64,000 nt of DNA from an uncultured Spiribacter sp. (GTDB lineage Bacteria; Pseudomonadota; Gammaproteobacteria; Nitrococcales; Nitrococcaceae), in NCBI GenBank assembly GCA_937884605.1, contig CALGDM010000021.1, positions 1-64,000 on the forward strand. The letters run 5' to 3'. The notes under the pieces are model-generated. The model was not told the DNA's origin. It was given only the letters and a program-made list of their open reading frames with translations, and made no database searches. The translations under genes were made by a program, and so were the position numbers. This document shows positions 28,666 to 35,813 of this stretch, one piece after another. Numbering within the stretch: the stretch's first letter is position 1; each line of letters opens with the position of its first letter.

Positions 28666-29133
28666 ATGTTGGTTTCGCGATTCTGCCAGAGCCTGTGCGC
28701 CGGTCTGCTGATTGCCGGAATGGCCAGCGCCAGCGAGCCGCCGGTCCCGGGGCCGGACCTGGCCGCCCGCGAGGTGGTGCAGATCCAGCTTGATGCCCTC
28801 AGTGACAATGACGATCCGACACCCAATGCCGGGATCGAACGGGTCTGGGCATTTGCCCATCCCGACAACCGCGCGGTGACCGGGCCGCTGTCGCGCTTCA
28901 AGCGCATGCTCAAGGGGCCCGGCTATGGCGTGCTCATCAATCACAGCCGCGCCGAGATCGTCCCCCTGGGCGAGGGCGATCGCCGCGCGGCCTACCGGGT
29001 TCGGGTGCTGGCCCGGGATGGCGGCTTCTACCGCTTTCGCTGGCAGCTTGAAAAGGCTTCGATCGATGCCGGTCCGGCGTGGATGACCACCGGCGTGACA
29101 CCGGGCCGCAACACCGGCGAGAAAATGCTGTGA
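28666..29133 (+). CDS. Exported DUF4864 domain protein
   Basis: A 155-residue protein with an N-terminal signal peptide (about residues 1-23, ...GMASAS). It then has the DUF4864-like block QIQLDALSDNDDPTPNAGIE and AFAHPDNRAVTGPLSRF. The function of DUF4864 is unknown. It is divergent from the SRPBCC-LOV pair and overlaps the start of the FAH-family gene by 4 bp, which suggests co-expression with it. Confidence 0.75.
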   Translation: MLVSRFCQSLCAGLLIAGMASASEPPVPGPDLAAREVVQIQLDALSDNDDPTPNAGIERVWAFAHPDNRAVTGPLSRFKRMLKGPGYGVLINHSRAEIVPLGEGDRRAAYRVRVLARDGGFYRFRWQLEKASIDAGPAWMTTGVTPGRNTGEKML

Positions 29134-29819
29134 GTGACACGGTGATTCCGCTGCCGCCGCGCTGGATGCTGCCGGTTACCGATGGTGGCCGCTTTCCGGT
29201 GCGGCGGGTGTACTGCGTGGGACGCAATTACGCCGATCACGCCGCCGAGATGGGTCATGACGCGGATCGCGAGCCGCCGTTCTTTTTTCAGAAAAACCCC
29301 GAGAACCTGCGCACCGACGGGCGTTTCCCCTACCCGGCGGGCAGCCGTGACGTGCAGCACGAGATCGAGTTGATGGTGGGGCTTTGCCAGGGCGGACGCG
29401 ATATTCCCGTCGCGCAGGCACTGGGCTGTGTCTGGGGTTATGGCGTGGCGCTGGATATGACCGCCCGCGATCTGCAGGCCCGGGCCAAGGCGCGGGGCCG
29501 GCCGTGGATTGATGCCAAGGCCTTCGACGATGCCGCGCCCTGCTCGGCGCTGGCCCCGGCGGGGCAGTGCGGGGATCACGCCGAGGGCGCCATCGAACTG
29601 GCGGTCAACGGCGAGGTGCGCCAGCGCGGCAACCTCAATCAGCAGATCTGGTCGCTGCCCGAGGTGATCGCCGCCCTGTCGGCGCGGTTCACGCTGGCCG
29701 CGGGGGATATCATCCTGACCGGAACGCCGGCCGGCGTGGCGCCGGTGACGCCGGGGGATCGGCTGGTGGGCCACATCGAGGCCATGGGCTCGGTGGCTGT
29801 GACCGTCACCACCGACTGA
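29130..29819 (+). CDS. Fumarylacetoacetate hydrolase family protein
   Basis: A 229-residue protein of the FAH superfamily, which cleaves or decarboxylates 2-oxo acids such as acylpyruvates using a divalent metal. Family features seen: VYCVGRNYADHAAEMG at the N-terminus, FQKNPENL, the metal-binding HEIEL, WGYGVALDMTARDLQ and the C-terminal ILTGTPAGVAPV. It resembles fumarylpyruvate/acylpyruvate hydrolases (YcgM type), but the exact substrate is not clear. It starts with GTG overlapping the upstream stop. Confidence 0.88.
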   Translation: MSDTVIPLPPRWMLPVTDGGRFPVRRVYCVGRNYADHAAEMGHDADREPPFFFQKNPENLRTDGRFPYPAGSRDVQHEIELMVGLCQGGRDIPVAQALGCVWGYGVALDMTARDLQARAKARGRPWIDAKAFDDAAPCSALAPAGQCGDHAEGAIELAVNGEVRQRGNLNQQIWSLPEVIAALSARFTLAAGDIILTGTPAGVAPVTPGDRLVGHIEAMGSVAVTVTTD

Positions 29820-29869
29820 GCCGCCGCCGAATCGGCGATCCGGCGGCCGTTGCTGAACGTCCAGCGCCC
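29820..29869. other. Intergenic hairpin between convergent genes
   Basis: Between the FAH gene and ohr, GCCGCCG at 29820-29826 pairs with CGGCGGC at 29841-29847. There is no T-run on either strand, so it is at best a weak or Rho-assisted terminator. Confidence 0.25.
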
Positions 29870-30292
29870 TCAGGCGATGGTCGTGGTGACGTCGATATTG
29901 CCCTGGGTGGCGTAGGAGTAGGGGCAGACCACGTGGGCGGCCTCGACCAGCTTCTCGGCGTCGGCACGGTCCACGCCCGGCAGATCCACCGACAGATCCA
30001 CGCCAATCGCAAAGCCCTGGCCATCATCGCGCTTGCCCAGCGCAACGTCGGCGGTCACCTTGGTGTCGGCCGGCACCTGAATGCCCGCCTGGCCGCCGGC
30101 AAACTGCATGGCGCCCAGAAAGCAGGCGGAGTAGCCGCAGGCAAACAGCTGCTCGGGGTTGGTGCCTTCGCCGCCCGGGCCGCCGAGCTCCTTGGGGGCG
30201 GTCAGCTTGACGTCGAGCGAACCGTCGCGGGTGGCGGCGTGGCCATCGCGACCGCCGCTGGCGGTGCCCGTCGTGGTGTAGAGAACGTCCAT
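29870..30292 (-). CDS. ohr: Organic hydroperoxide resistance protein Ohr
   Basis: A 140-residue OsmC/Ohr-family peroxidase that reduces organic hydroperoxides. The catalytic cysteine pair is visible as Cys57 in FACGYSACFLGAM and Cys123 in VVCPYSYATQGN. The N-terminus VLYTTTGTASGGRDG is typical of Ohr rather than OsmC. The ATG at 30292 has AGGAG seven bases upstream. No ohrR regulator is adjacent. Confidence 0.93.
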   Translation of the reverse strand: MDVLYTTTGTASGGRDGHAATRDGSLDVKLTAPKELGGPGGEGTNPEQLFACGYSACFLGAMQFAGGQAGIQVPADTKVTADVALGKRDDGQGFAIGVDLSVDLPGVDRADAEKLVEAAHVVCPYSYATQGNIDVTTTIA

Positions 30293-30470
30293 GGTTTTGC
30301 TCCTGTTGCTTGCATGAGAACCCGTACGGGAAGCCTTGAGCATACACCCCGGCGGCCCGGTCATCAGCCTTGCCACCGTGGGGTTGGGTGGCGCCGGCCC
30401 CTGCCCCTTGCGAGCCCCGCCAATCCTGCCATGCTGAGGGCCCATGGCCCGGGATCAGAAGGAGACAAGC

Positions 30471-31658
30471 GTGGGACGCGGGACGCGACTGGTGCACGGC
30501 GCACGACCGCCGTATGTCGATGGCCGGCGGCCGGTGAATCCGCCGGTGGTGCGCGCGGCCACGGTGGATTTTGCCTCGATGGCCGACATGGCCGCCGCCC
30601 AGCAACCCGGCAGCGCCGGTGCGCAGTCGTTTACCTACGGGGTGCGCGGCACGCCCACCGGTTTTGCCCTCGAGGACCTGATCACCGACCTCGAGAACGG
30701 CCACGGCACCAAGCTCTACAGCTCGGGGCTCGAGGCCATCGCCGCGGTGCTGCTGGGCTTTCTGCGCCCCGGCGACCACCTGCTCGTGGTGGACACGGTC
30801 TACGCCCCGGTCCGCGAGCTGCTGGATCGGTTTCTGCACGAGCGGGGTATTCGCTACGACTTCTACAGCCCGCGTGAGCCTGACCTGGCGCGGCTGCTGC
30901 AGCCGACCACCCGCATGATCTACACCGAAACCCCCGGCTCGGTGACCATGGAGTTGCAGGACATCGCCGGCATCGCCGCCATCGCCCGCGCGCACGGGGA
31001 TGTCCGGGTGGTCTGCGACAACACCTGGGCGTCGGGCTACTGCTATCGGCCGCTGGAGCATGGCGCGGACCTGTCCATCGTCGCCGGCACCAAGTATCTG
31101 GGCGGGCATTCGGATGTGCTCATGGGCTCGGTCACCGCCACCGCCGAGGCCTTCGAGACGCTGCACGAGGCCAGCGTTCTGCTGGGGCTGGCGGTGTCCG
31201 CCGACGACTGTGCGCTGGTGCTGCGCGGGGCGCGCACCCTGCATATCCGCTATCCCGCCCATGCCGAGCGGGCGTTGCGGCTGGCGAGCTGGCTGAAGGG
31301 CTGTGACGAGGTGGCGGCGGTGCACTATCCGCCCCTGCCCGACAGCCCCGATCACGCCCAGTGGCGCGCCCAGTTCGACGGCGCGGCGGGGCTGTTCAGC
31401 ATTGAGCTTGCCCCCGGCGTCGCGCATCGCGCCGCCGCCTTCGTCGATGAGCTGGCCCTGTTTGGCCGCGGCGCGTCGTGGGGCGGTTTCGAGAGCCTGG
31501 CCCTGCCCTGCAGCCTGCGCGACACACGCAGCCTCGAGACCGGCGCGGACCGTGGGCCCCTGGTGCGCCTGAGCGTGGGTCTGGAGGATCCGGACGATCT
31601 GATCGACGATCTGTCCCGGGCGCTGGATGCCACCCGGGCCGGCCGATCGCCGGGCTAG
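30471..31658 (+). CDS. metC: Cystathionine beta-lyase
   Basis: A 395-residue PLP enzyme of the Cys/Met metabolism family that converts cystathionine to homocysteine, pyruvate and ammonia. The PLP lysine is Lys208 in SIVAGTKYLGGHSD. The MetC-type blocks YGVRGTPTGFALEDL and ETPGSVTMELQDI agree with cystathionine beta-lyase rather than MetB. The GTG at 30471 is chosen over the ATG at 30444 because AAGGAG lies six bases before it and the N-terminus then matches E. coli MetC. Confidence 0.87.
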   Translation: MGRGTRLVHGARPPYVDGRRPVNPPVVRAATVDFASMADMAAAQQPGSAGAQSFTYGVRGTPTGFALEDLITDLENGHGTKLYSSGLEAIAAVLLGFLRPGDHLLVVDTVYAPVRELLDRFLHERGIRYDFYSPREPDLARLLQPTTRMIYTETPGSVTMELQDIAGIAAIARAHGDVRVVCDNTWASGYCYRPLEHGADLSIVAGTKYLGGHSDVLMGSVTATAEAFETLHEASVLLGLAVSADDCALVLRGARTLHIRYPAHAERALRLASWLKGCDEVAAVHYPPLPDSPDHAQWRAQFDGAAGLFSIELAPGVAHRAAAFVDELALFGRGASWGGFESLALPCSLRDTRSLETGADRGPLVRLSVGLEDPDDLIDDLSRALDATRAGRSPG

Positions 31659-31664
31659 CCGGCG

Positions 31665-32063
31665 CTAGATCTCGCCGGTGACGTCGTACTGCACGGCGAC
31701 GTGGTGGGTGACCCGGCCGTCCTGCATGACCGGCACCACCTTCCACTCAAGGATGAACTCGCGGCCGTCCTTGCGGTAGTTGACCGTCTCGCCATGAAAG
31801 ACCTCGCCGCGGCGGATCTGCTCACCCAGGCGCTGCAGCACGGCGGCCTCGGTCTTGGGGCCCTGGAGCATACCCGGGGTCTTGCCGACGACCTCGTCGG
31901 CGGTATAGCCGGTCATCTCGGTGAACGCCGGATTGACGTAGATGATCGGTCCGGCGCTGCCATCCTCCGCCGCCTCGGTGATGGTGATGGCGTTCAGCGA
32001 GTGGTCGGCCGTGGCCTTGAAAAGCGCATGGCCGAGGGATTCATCAATCTGTGGAAGATCCAT
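31665..32063 (-). CDS. Single PAS-domain protein, LOV-like but lacking the photoactive cysteine
   Basis: A 132-residue protein made of one PAS domain. Where LOV domains have GxNCRFLQG, this one has GKTPGMLQG (residues 60-68), so the adduct-forming Cys is replaced by Pro63. NYRKDG and VAVQYDVT resemble LOV sequence, but the second flavin asparagine is not conserved. It may sense another ligand or redox state; flavin binding is uncertain. No output domain is present. The upstream open frame (through znuB) is not coding. GGAG lies nine bases before the ATG. Confidence 0.8.
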   Translation of the reverse strand: MDLPQIDESLGHALFKATADHSLNAITITEAAEDGSAGPIIYVNPAFTEMTGYTADEVVGKTPGMLQGPKTEAAVLQRLGEQIRRGEVFHGETVNYRKDGREFILEWKVVPVMQDGRVTHHVAVQYDVTGEI

Positions 32064-32125
32064 TCCAGCGTGCTCCGTTGCGGTTGTGACAATGGCCTTC
32101 ACGCTCCCAGCCCCACCGGGCCGTG

Positions 32126-32932
32126 TCAAACCGCCCCATGGCGGCCGGGCAGGCTGCGCGCCAGACCCGCCAACACAGCGAACAGCGTGGCGGATACACA
32201 GACGATGGTCGGCCCGGTGGGCGTGTCCCACTGCCACGACCCCCACATGCCGCCCAGCACCGCCAGCGCCCCCAGGCCGGCCGCGGCCATCGCCATGCGC
32301 TCGGGCGTGCGGCTGAACGGTCGCGCGGTGGCGGCGGGAATGATCAGCAGCGCCGCGATCAGCAGCACCCCCACCACCTTGATGGCCACCGCCACCACAA
32401 TCGCCAGCGCCAGGGTCAGGATCAGCCGCTCGCGCGACGGATCCATGCCTTCGGCATAGGCCAGATCGGCATTGACCGTGGTCAGCAGCAGCGCCTGCCA
32501 GCGCCACAGGGTCAGACCCAGCACCAGCAGCGAGCCGCCCCAGATGATTGCCAGGTCGGTGCGACCCACGGCCAGGATATCGCCGAACAGGTAGGCCATC
32601 AGGTCAATGCGCACATCGCTGAGAAACGACACCGCCACCAGGCCGAAGGCCAGCGACGAGTGCGCCATCACCCCCAGTAGCGTGTCCATGGCATAGCCCC
32701 GATCGCTGAGCAGACTGACCGTGACCGCCATCAGCAGCGAGACCGCGAGCACCCCCACGAACACCGACATCGACAGCGCCAGTGACAGCGCCACGCCCAG
32801 CACCGCGGCATGGGCAGTGGCCGCGCCAAAAAAGGCCATTCGCCGCCACACCACGAAACAGCCCAGCGGTGCCGCGGCCAGTACCACGCCCAGGCCCGCA
32901 AGGGTGGCGCGAACCATGAAGTCATCCAGCAT
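32126..32932 (-). CDS. znuB: Zinc ABC transporter permease ZnuB
   Basis: A 268-residue ABC-3 family permease with eight or so hydrophobic helices (for example AGLGVVLAAAPLGCFVVWRR and LTLALAIVVAVAIKVVGVLL). It forms the membrane channel of the high-affinity zinc importer. The ATG at 32932 is chosen over upstream starts; the gene then overlaps znuC by 11 bp. znuCB lies divergent from znuA across a Zur-like site. Confidence 0.92.
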   Translation of the reverse strand: MLDDFMVRATLAGLGVVLAAAPLGCFVVWRRMAFFGAATAHAAVLGVALSLALSMSVFVGVLAVSLLMAVTVSLLSDRGYAMDTLLGVMAHSSLAFGLVAVSFLSDVRIDLMAYLFGDILAVGRTDLAIIWGGSLLVLGLTLWRWQALLLTTVNADLAYAEGMDPSRERLILTLALAIVVAVAIKVVGVLLIAALLIIPAATARPFSRTPERMAMAAAGLGALAVLGGMWGSWQWDTPTGPTIVCVSATLFAVLAGLARSLPGRHGAV

Positions 32933-33677
32933 GATCAGGCTCCGTATGCGCGTCGTGGGGATGGTGATGGGGGTTATGGCGGAACAGCGCCAGCGCGGTC
33001 TCGTCATCGGTGCCGAACAGGGCGCGGTATTCCGGGGCGGCGCTCACCGCCTCGGGCCGGCCCTGGCAGCAGATGTGGTGATTGAGGCAGATCACCCGAT
33101 CGGCGGCCCGCATCACCACGTGCAGGTCATGGCTGACCAGAAGAATCCCGCAGCCAAGGCGGTCGCGAATGTGCTCGAGCTGGCGGTAGAAATCCGCCGT
33201 ACCGGCCTGGTCGAGCCCCTGCGAGGCCTCGTCGAGCATCAGTAGATTGGGCGCGTCGATCAGTGCCCGGGCCATCAACGCCCGCTGAAACTGTCCGCCG
33301 GACAGCGCCGTCAGGGGACTATCGGCACGCCCGGGGATGCCGGCCTGCTCGAGGGCCTCATCGATGGCGCGCCGGGCGTGGCGGCGGGGCAGGTTCAGAA
33401 ACCGCCGCACACTGAGCGGTAGCGTGGGATCGATATGCAGGCGCTGGGGGACATAGCCCAGGCGCAGGCCGGCCGCGCGGGTGATGCGGCCGCTGGTCGG
33501 TGTCATGGCGCCGATCAGCGCGCGCAGCAGCGTCGACTTGCCCGACCCGTTGGGGCCGACCACGGTCACGATCTCGCCGGCGGACAGGCTCAGCGTGATG
33601 TCCTGCAGGATCGGGTTGTCATTGATCCGCAGATTGAGGCCATCCGCCTGAATCAAGGGAGTCTGTGGAAGCGCCAT
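32922..33677 (-). CDS. znuC: Zinc ABC transporter ATP-binding protein ZnuC
   Basis: A 251-residue ABC ATPase: Walker [17 protein letters not shown]-loop PQRL, signature LSGGQFQRALMARAL, Walker B NLLMLDEA and the switch histidine in LVSHD. The C-terminus is His-rich (FRHNPHHHPHDAH), common in zinc-transport ATPases. The ATG at 33677 is used; longer in-frame starts run into the divergent promoter. Confidence 0.93.
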   Translation of the reverse strand: MALPQTPLIQADGLNLRINDNPILQDITLSLSAGEIVTVVGPNGSGKSTLLRALIGAMTPTSGRITRAAGLRLGYVPQRLHIDPTLPLSVRRFLNLPRRHARRAIDEALEQAGIPGRADSPLTALSGGQFQRALMARALIDAPNLLMLDEASQGLDQAGTADFYRQLEHIRDRLGCGILLVSHDLHVVMRAADRVICLNHHICCQGRPEAVSAAPEYRALFGTDDETALALFRHNPHHHPHDAHTEPDHAG

Positions 33678-33698
33678 AGTGAAACCCGTGCGAAGATT

Positions 33699-33711
33699 GT
33701 TATAGTATATC
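33699..33711. promoter_or_regulatory. Zur-like operator between znuC and znuA
   Basis: GTTATAGTATATC is a near-perfect match to the gammaproteobacterial Zur box core GTTATAwTATAAC (one mismatch outside the centre). It lies in the 67-bp gap between the divergent znuC and znuA starts and overlaps TATAGT/TATACT hexamers that could be -10 boxes. Zinc-loaded Zur binding would shut off both sides. Confidence 0.7.
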
Positions 33712-33744
33712 GTTACATAAGCAGCCTGCGAAGGAGAGTTTCTC

Positions 33745-34800
33745 ATGAAACGCCCGTCCTCATCCGCCTTTCCGCGTCCCCGTGCCGCCCTGCTGGGCCT
33801 GGCCATCGGCGTCATCGCCGCGCCGGCGCTGGCGGCGCCCCGAGTGGCCACCGATGTCGCGCCGGTGCAGTCGCTGGTCACTCAGGTGATGGCCGGCGTG
33901 GCCGAGCCGGAGCTGGTCATCCAGCGCGGCGCTTCGCCGCACAATTATTCGCTGCGCCCGTCCGAGGCCGCCACCCTCGAGAATGCCGATGTCGTGTTCT
34001 GGGTGGGCGACGAGCTGACCCCGTGGCTGACCGACGCACTGGGCAATATGGCCGGCGATGCCGAAACGGTGGCGCTGCTGCACCACGAGGGCACCCTGCG
34101 ATACGACTTTCGGGACCGAGTGCTGGCAAGCGCCGAGGGTGCCGACGCGCACGACGAGCATGACGGCCACGACGAACATGACGGCCACGACGAGCATGAT
34201 CACGGCAGTCACGATGAGCATGACGGGCACGAGGAACATGATCATGACGGCCACGACGGCCACGACGAGCACGACCATGCCGGCGCGGATCCCCATGCCT
34301 GGCTGGATCCGGTCAACGCACAGCACTGGCTCGGCGTGATCGCCGACACACTGGCCCGGCAGGACCCCGCCAACGCCGAGCGCTATCAGGCCAATGCCGA
34401 GGCGGCGCGCGACCGCATCGACGGGCTGATCAGCGAGGTGCGCGGCGCGGTCGAACCGGTCCATGACCAGGCCTTTATCGTGTTCCACGACGCCTACCAG
34501 TATTTCGAGCGCCGCTTTGACATGAACACGGTGGGTGCCATCTCGCTCAGTGACGCCCGCGATCCGGGCCCGGCCCATATCGCCGAGATCCAGTCCATCG
34601 TCGCCGAACAGGACGTGCAGTGCGTATTCGCCGAGCCGCAGTTCAACCCGGCGCTGGTGGAGACCGTGCTCGAGGGCACCGAAGCCCGCACCGGGGTGCT
34701 GGATCCGCTGGGCAGCGAGATTCCGGCCGATGGCGATTACTACACCACACTGATCCGCCAGCTCGGCGATCGGCTGGCGACCTGCCTGGCCGCCGGCTGA
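33745..34800 (+). CDS. znuA: Zinc ABC transporter substrate-binding protein ZnuA
   Basis: A 351-residue periplasmic cluster A-I metal-binding protein with a signal peptide (cleavage after ...APALA, about residue 30). Zinc ligands are expected in ASPHNYSLRPS, in DPHAWLD and in FHDAYQYFE. Residues about 135-180 form a long loop of repeated HDEHDGH-like units with about 17 histidines, the metal-capturing loop typical of ZnuA. AAGGAGAG precedes the ATG. Confidence 0.95.
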   Translation: MKRPSSSAFPRPRAALLGLAIGVIAAPALAAPRVATDVAPVQSLVTQVMAGVAEPELVIQRGASPHNYSLRPSEAATLENADVVFWVGDELTPWLTDALGNMAGDAETVALLHHEGTLRYDFRDRVLASAEGADAHDEHDGHDEHDGHDEHDHGSHDEHDGHEEHDHDGHDGHDEHDHAGADPHAWLDPVNAQHWLGVIADTLARQDPANAERYQANAEAARDRIDGLISEVRGAVEPVHDQAFIVFHDAYQYFERRFDMNTVGAISLSDARDPGPAHIAEIQSIVAEQDVQCVFAEPQFNPALVETVLEGTEARTGVLDPLGSEIPADGDYYTTLIRQLGDRLATCLAAG

Positions 34801-34811
34801 CTCGCACAACC

Positions 34812-34865
34812 GGGCCGATCCCGCGCTAGAATGGGGATCTTTCGGATGTCCCTCGGGATCGGCCC
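34812..34865. promoter_or_regulatory. Perfect 12-bp inverted repeat around the oxyR promoter
   Basis: GGGCCGATCCCG at 34812-34823 and CGGGATCGGCCC at 34854-34865 are exact inverted copies separated by 30 bp. A TAGAAT hexamer (possible -10) at 34827-34832 lies just inside the left arm. The right arm ends immediately before the oxyR ATG and covers its ribosome-binding region. Confidence 0.6.
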
Positions 34866-35783
34866 ATGAATCATGTCAACTTTCGCGATCTGCGCTACCT
34901 CGTCGCCGTCGCCGACCATCAGCATTTTGGCCGGGCGTCGGCGGCGTGTTTTGTCAGCCAGCCCACCCTGAGCACGCAGATCAAAAAGCTCGAGGCCTAT
35001 CTCGAGGTGCAGCTGGTGGAGCGCACCAGCAAACGGGTGCTGGTCACGCCCATCGGTCGCATGATCACCGAGCGGGCGCGCCAGATCCTCGACGAGGTGG
35101 ATGATCTGGTCAGCGTGGCGCGCGCGGCGGGGGATCCGATGAGCGGGGATCTGCGCATCGGCATCATTCCCACCCTCGGTCCCTACCTGATCCCGCATCT
35201 GTTCCCGATCCTGCAGGCGCGCTATCCCAAGCTGCGCCTGCTGCTCCACGAGGAGCGTACCCGCGGGCTCATCGACCGGCTTCGCGAGGGCACCCTCGAC
35301 GCCGCCATCATGGGCGCGCCGGTCCCCGACGAGGGGCTGATCGCGCAGCCGTTGTTCAAGGAGCCCTTCGAGGTCGCCCTGCCGCAGTCGCATCCACTGG
35401 CCGCCCAGGCCGAGATCGCCCGGGATGACCTGGATGCCACGCCCATGCTGCTGCTCGAGGAAGGCCATTGCATGCGCGATCAGGCGCTCGACTTCTGCTC
35501 GCGGGTGGGGGCGCAGCAGCATCAGGACTTTCGTGCCACCAGCCTCGAGACCCTGCGCCAGATGGTGGCCACCGGCGCCGGCGTGACCCTGTTGCCCACC
35601 CTGGCGGTGCAGGCAGCGGGCAATGCCACCGACGGGCTGGCGGTGCGCCCGTTTGCCGGCCGTCCGCCGGTGCGCGAGCTGGCCATCTATCGTCGCCGCG
35701 GTTGTGCCCGCGAACCGGTGGTCAGTGCCCTCGCCGAACTCATCCGCGATCTGCCGCCGGTCAGGGCGCTCGCCACCCCCTAG
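34866..35783 (+). CDS. oxyR: Hydrogen peroxide-responsive LysR-family regulator OxyR
   Basis: A 305-residue LysR-type regulator with an N-terminal winged helix (NFRDLRYLVAVADHQHFGRA). In the sensing domain, Cys202 and Cys211 in EEGHCMRDQALDFC match the two OxyR redox cysteines (E. coli Cys199 and Cys208, same spacing). It is expected to activate peroxide-defence genes when the disulfide forms. Length is the same as E. coli OxyR. A perfect inverted repeat lies directly upstream. Confidence 0.92.
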   Translation: MNHVNFRDLRYLVAVADHQHFGRASAACFVSQPTLSTQIKKLEAYLEVQLVERTSKRVLVTPIGRMITERARQILDEVDDLVSVARAAGDPMSGDLRIGIIPTLGPYLIPHLFPILQARYPKLRLLLHEERTRGLIDRLREGTLDAAIMGAPVPDEGLIAQPLFKEPFEVALPQSHPLAAQAEIARDDLDATPMLLLEEGHCMRDQALDFCSRVGAQQHQDFRATSLETLRQMVATGAGVTLLPTLAVQAAGNATDGLAVRPFAGRPPVRELAIYRRRGCAREPVVSALAELIRDLPPVRALATP

Positions 35784-35796
35784 TCACCGGGCGCGC

Positions 35797-35805
35797 TGAT
35801 ATACT
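35797..35805 (+). promoter_or_regulatory. Extended -10 promoter for uvrD (probably leaderless)
   Basis: TGATATACT is an extended -10 (TG, one base, TATACT at 35800-35805) only 8 bp before the uvrD ATG. No Shine-Dalgarno is present between them. Transcription would start at or next to the A of the start codon. Confidence 0.55.
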
Positions 35806-35813
35806 CCGGCGGC

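Noticed and set aside
34147-34281. Repeated CACGAC/GAGCAT units that could look like a short tandem array
   Set aside because: They are in frame in znuA and encode its His-rich metal loop; there are no uniform repeats and spacers, so this is not a CRISPR.
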